Origin: Patescibacteria group bacterium
GTDB taxonomy: Bacteria > Patescibacteria > UBA1384 > XYA2-FULL-43-10 > 1-14-0-10-43-13
Length of the DNA stretch: 64,000 nucleotides
NCBI GenBank assembly: GCA_023484645.1
Contig: JAMCZZ010000041.1
Coordinates: forward strand, 12,874-76,873
Direction: 5' to 3'
The notes beneath the pieces are model-generated. The model saw nothing but the letters and a program-made list of their open reading frames with translations. It did not search any database and was not told where the DNA came from. Of the stretch, positions 61,941 through 64,000 are shown one piece after another (position 1 is the stretch's first letter; each line of letters opens with the position of its first letter). A program made the translations under genes and the position numbers.

Positions 61941-61994
61941 TTATAAAATGACTAAGATTTCCAGTGATCATTGAAAATCTTAGTCATTTTATAA
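61941..61994. repeat. 20-bp perfect inverted repeat behind the PaaX/Cas2-like gene
   Basis: Arms TTATAAAATGACTAAGATTT and complement, loop CCAGTGATCATTGA. Its loop and right arm recur at 62590-62619 with one mismatch. Confidence 0.9.
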
Positions 61995-61996
61995 AA

Positions 61997-62563
61997 CTAA
62001 TTGTCATTTCTTTTTAATAGTTGATCGATGTGGCTATTAATATTGGAATTGCTAGAGATGAAATACACCACATATTCATTGACTTGATATTCAACTGAAG
62101 CTAATTCGACCAAATCACCTAGCTTTTTATTACTTACCCACAAACTCTTTTGAATTTGGTGAAATCTCATTCTTTTTAAAGCCTGCCGAAAACGGTCGCG
62201 ATTATTTTTCATTCGTTCTGGAATATCAAAGGAGACAAGACAATATTCTCTTGCGCTCAATGTTTTTCCCGCAATACGATCTACAATCGCCAACTTGGCT
62301 TTGTTAGTAAATACAATTGATTCATTGCCATTTGGCAGTTTTTCTACTTCGATGTAGCCTTGCTGTTTTAAATTATTAAGAATTTTGCAAATATTCGAAC
62401 AAGTTAAAACTTTTTCACTCGGCACCCCCTGAAGCACACGATAAAATTCTTTCCGATCGAACGCATAAATAAACGATTCTGGTACACCTAAAAACAAATC
62501 AATAATTTCATGAGTAAAATTCTTCAGCTTCTTCTTTATCTCTTTTTTCATTATTTTTATCAT
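61997..62563 (-). CDS. PaaX-like regulator with Cas2-like C-terminal domain
   Basis: 188 residues; ATG 62551 (MKKEIKKKLK) is an alternative start. Winged-helix N-terminal part (SNICKILNNLKQQGYIEVEKLPNGNESIVFTNK), then a Cas2-like ferredoxin fold (REYCLVSFDIPERMKNNRDRFRQALKRMRFHQIQKSLWVS, shown as landmark). This is the PaaX/Cas2-like family common in Patescibacteria. No CRISPR array or other cas gene is present. Matching 30-base repeats flank the gene. Confidence 0.75.
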   Translation of the reverse strand: MIKIMKKEIKKKLKNFTHEIIDLFLGVPESFIYAFDRKEFYRVLQGVPSEKVLTCSNICKILNNLKQQGYIEVEKLPNGNESIVFTNKAKLAIVDRIAGKTLSAREYCLVSFDIPERMKNNRDRFRQALKRMRFHQIQKSLWVSNKKLGDLVELASVEYQVNEYVVYFISSNSNINSHIDQLLKRNDN

Positions 62564-62580
62564 AGTGGATTAGAAAATAT

Positions 62581-62620
62581 TTGACTAGTATTTCCAGCGA
62601 TCATTGAAAATCTTAGTCAA
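62581..62620. repeat. Imperfect inverted repeat before the PaaX/Cas2-like gene
   Basis: Arms TTGACTAGTATTT and AAATCTTAGTCAA (two mismatches), loop CCAGCGATCATTGA. It lies 18 bases upstream of the start codon, an operator position. Confidence 0.85.
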
Positions 62621-62701
62621 AATTGATTGAATTAAAATTGACTAACTAAGGTCGGAGCGTGTTGATTTTTTGATCAATTATTGTTATAATTTGATTATTG
62701 C

Positions 62702-62778
62702 GGGGTCGTAGTTCAGTTGGTTAGAACGCCACACTGTCACTGTGGAGGTCGCCGGTTCGAGTCCGGTCGATCCCGCCA
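62702..62778 (+). tRNA. tRNA-Asp(GTC)
   Basis: GGGGTCG/CGATCCC acceptor, G73, CCA; anticodon arm CCACA-CTGTCAC-TGTGG. Confidence 0.95.
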
Positions 62779-62783
62779 TAAAG

Positions 62784-62823
62784 AAATCCGTTTGCTCATT
62801 CTGTGAGCAGGCGGATTTTTTTA
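62784..62823 (+). terminator. tRNA-Asp terminator
   Basis: AAATCCG..TGCTCA / TGAGCA..CGGATTT with TTTTTTT. Confidence 0.85.
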
Positions 62824-62843
62824 TGCGGTTGAGACCGAAGGTC

Positions 62844-62883
62844 GACCTGTCCTGCGTAGCCTTGGCGAAGAAGGATCCCGCCA
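62844..62883. repeat. Dispersed CPR repeat ending with a copied tRNA-Asp 3' sequence
   Basis: GCGTAGCCTTGGCGAAGAAGG is related to the linker repeat in HTH-Hsp20. It ends GATCCCGCCAT (62874-62884), as at the tRNA-Asp 3' end. Confidence 0.65.
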
Positions 62884-62986
62884 TTAAAATTAGTCTCTTT
62901 TGGAGCGTCTATTTTTGTATAAGGCAGACCGGAGTTCGAACTTTTTACCAGTGTTTACTCTCGGATGAGAGTTCACTTACACATCA

Positions 62987-63015
62987 TTGACAATGTCTGA
63001 CAATTGTGATATATT
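62987..63015 (+). promoter_or_regulatory. Promoter of the 63075 cassette
   Basis: TTGACA (62987-62992), 17 bases, TATATT (63010-63015). Confidence 0.85.
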
Positions 63016-63074
63016 ATTAAGCTCATGGTTTTCTAAATCATGACGTATTCTGTTTCTTCTGAGGAGGTTGAAAG

Positions 63075-63566
63075 GTGAAAAAGGTTATTGTCGGCTACAA
63101 GACATATCTGATCCAGCCCGATCACATTAACACCGACCCGAACACGGGTCCTGAAGGGAGCCATTTCTTTGATGCCTTCGGCAACACAGAAACCGAGGTC
63201 TCTGCAAGATGGCTTGTGCGTTTCGCGCAACAGCGTGGCTCCGGTTGGGAACCGTTCGCTCTCAACGAGATTGAGGCTTTCTACAACCGGGGCGGCCATA
63301 AAGGTTTCAGCTTTAATCATCTCATCAATCCAGGGCAAGCCTTCGCCAACGCTGCGGAAGCATTTGGCGCGATAGCCAGCTCACCCAACTCAATGGCAGC
63401 CGTCCTTACGGCAGCCCATCAACCGACGGTTAGCGTTGGTGGTGGATGGATCGTCGCAGGCGATGATGAGAAGTACTACTTCACCCACGAGTTCGTATCG
63501 AGATGCTACCAAGCCAGCCCTGGGCTACCTTGCCTCAAGGCGACCACAGAAAGCACTGATACATAA
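63075..63566 (+). CDS. Hypothetical soluble protein (cassette)
   Basis: 163 residues from a GTG start with GAGGAGG upstream. KKVIVGYKTYLIQPDHINTD then SARWLVRFAQQRGSGWEPFALNEIEAFYNRGG and a C-terminal SVGGGWIVAGDDEKYYFTHEFVSRCY. No signal peptide or membrane helix. Strong promoter, strong Shine-Dalgarno and terminator, and GC-rich codons. It lies between tRNA-Asp and a copy of its 3' end. Family unknown. Confidence 0.6.
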   Translation: MKKVIVGYKTYLIQPDHINTDPNTGPEGSHFFDAFGNTETEVSARWLVRFAQQRGSGWEPFALNEIEAFYNRGGHKGFSFNHLINPGQAFANAAEAFGAIASSPNSMAAVLTAAHQPTVSVGGGWIVAGDDEKYYFTHEFVSRCYQASPGLPCLKATTESTDT

Positions 63567-63647
63567 AGATGTAGTCGGCTCGATTCCGCAAAGGGCGGAG
63601 AAACTCGAAGTCCTGAAATAAGGGGCAGCGACTGTGTGCATTACTAA

Positions 63648-63681
63648 AAGGCCACCGACTCGAACTAGAGACGGTGGCCTT
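63648..63681 (+). terminator. Terminator of the 63075 cassette
   Basis: AAGGCCACCG / CGGTGGCCTT around a 14-base loop, then TCTTACTTTT. Confidence 0.8.
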
Positions 63682-63734
63682 CTTACTTTTTTAGGTCAGG
63701 TGTAAAACAAAAAGTTCTGACTTCCTCTGCTATG

Positions 63735-63790
63735 TCCCGCCATAAAAAATCATTAGCGCATATTGGTGCTGATGATTTTTTATAATGTAA
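63735..63790 (+). repeat. Copy of tRNA-Asp 3' end with terminator-like hairpin
   Basis: TCCCGCCATAAA (63735-63746) equals 62771-62782 at the tRNA-Asp end. AAAAAATCAT..GC / GC..ATGATTTTTTAT follows. Confidence 0.6.
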
Positions 63791-63939
63791 TATAATGGCA
63801 GACAACAATCGAGAAAAAAACGACAATTAGACAGCGCTCCATTTGAGTTATTTATGTAATACTACATTGCCGCTAACTGCTATCTATGTTACGTAAAAAG
63901 GTAGATAATGTATATGCAATATATTAAAAGGGAAATAAC

Positions 63940-64000
63940 ATGAAAATTTTTATCGTGGTAGTTGTGATCGCTATTTTAGCTGTTGGGGGATATTACATCT
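63940..64000 (+). CDS. N-terminal start of a membrane or exported protein (partial)
   Basis: ATG preceded by AAGGGA; the visible part reads MKIFIVVVVIAILAVGGYYI and runs off the right edge. A signal peptide or anchor; nothing more can be said. Confidence 0.6.
   Translation, partial: MKIFIVVVVIAILAVGGYYI

Noticed and set aside
61997..62620. CRISPR array beside the Cas2-like gene
   Set aside because: Only two repeat copies, one on each side of the gene, with no spacers and no other cas genes.
62684..62884. 66-residue frame containing FAKATQDR
   Set aside because: It spans tRNA-Asp antisense and a dispersed repeat; such peptides are a known artefact of CPR repeats.

Overview
The window looks like a chromosome segment of a Patescibacteria (Candidate Phyla Radiation) bacterium, close to Parcubacteria-type genomes. 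This is inferred from AT-rich DNA with compact 4-8 bp gene overlaps, TrmB and QueH genes, LAGLIDADG-like HTH proteins, and many short dispersed palindromic repeats that also sit inside genes (peptides such as STSLRAG). The standard genetic code fits: TGA is used as a stop and Trp is TGG.

Layout. 1-3.7 kb (minus strand): a pyrimidine/folate operon, dut-tmk-glyA-P-loop kinase-thyA (thyA runs off the left edge), followed upstream by rnhB. 4.5-4.8 kb: a tRNA-Val gene nested inside the D-loop of a second tRNA-like cloverleaf. 4.8-7.2 kb: HTH-Hsp20, a methyltransferase and tmRNA (ssrA). 7.2-12 kb: orphan coiled-coil and membrane proteins plus a large TIGR03790-type surface protein. 12-20 kb: metal-related membrane proteins, a HI0933 flavoprotein, a queuosine-precursor transporter, an inositol-phosphatase-like enzyme, rsmH and queH. 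20-26.4 kb: smpB, an AI-2E-type permease, two DUF881 proteins, HU, ymdB, rny and four tRNAs. 26.6-31.7 kb: small stress-type membrane proteins, a KGG protein, three tRNAs and several monocistronic cassettes. 32-34 kb: an FtsX-type permease with its ABC ATPase. 34-44.3 kb: a copper island with two P1B ATPases, CopZ, an HMA-TauE/SafE-cupredoxin protein, CsoR and accessory membrane proteins, with two CsoR-like operators. 44.5-47.5 kb: an integrated element at tRNA-Pro (large serine recombinase, small partner, replication-relaxation protein). 47.6-53.5 kb: a TrmB regulator divergent from an asparagine synthetase with an unusual C-terminal domain, then an AbiEii-WYL-zinc-finger protein with satellites. 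53.7-60.3 kb: three glycosyltransferases and a TolB-like propeller protein. 60.3-63.7 kb: more cassettes, including a PEP-CTERM protein, and a PaaX/Cas2-like gene bracketed by repeats.

Three themes stand out. First, stable RNA genes carry short structured insertions with copies of the RNA's own end: nested tRNA-Val, tRNA-Arg(TCT), tRNA-Thr(CGT), tmRNA and tRNA-Asp. Second, at least seven single-gene units are visibly richer in GC than their surroundings; most have a recognisable sigma70 promoter, a strong Shine-Dalgarno and a private hairpin, like free-standing cassettes. Third, two accessory modules have domain combinations I do not recognise as described systems: AsnB with a DIT1/PvcA-like tail, and the AbiEii-WYL-zinc-finger locus. 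All calls were made by eye without database searches.
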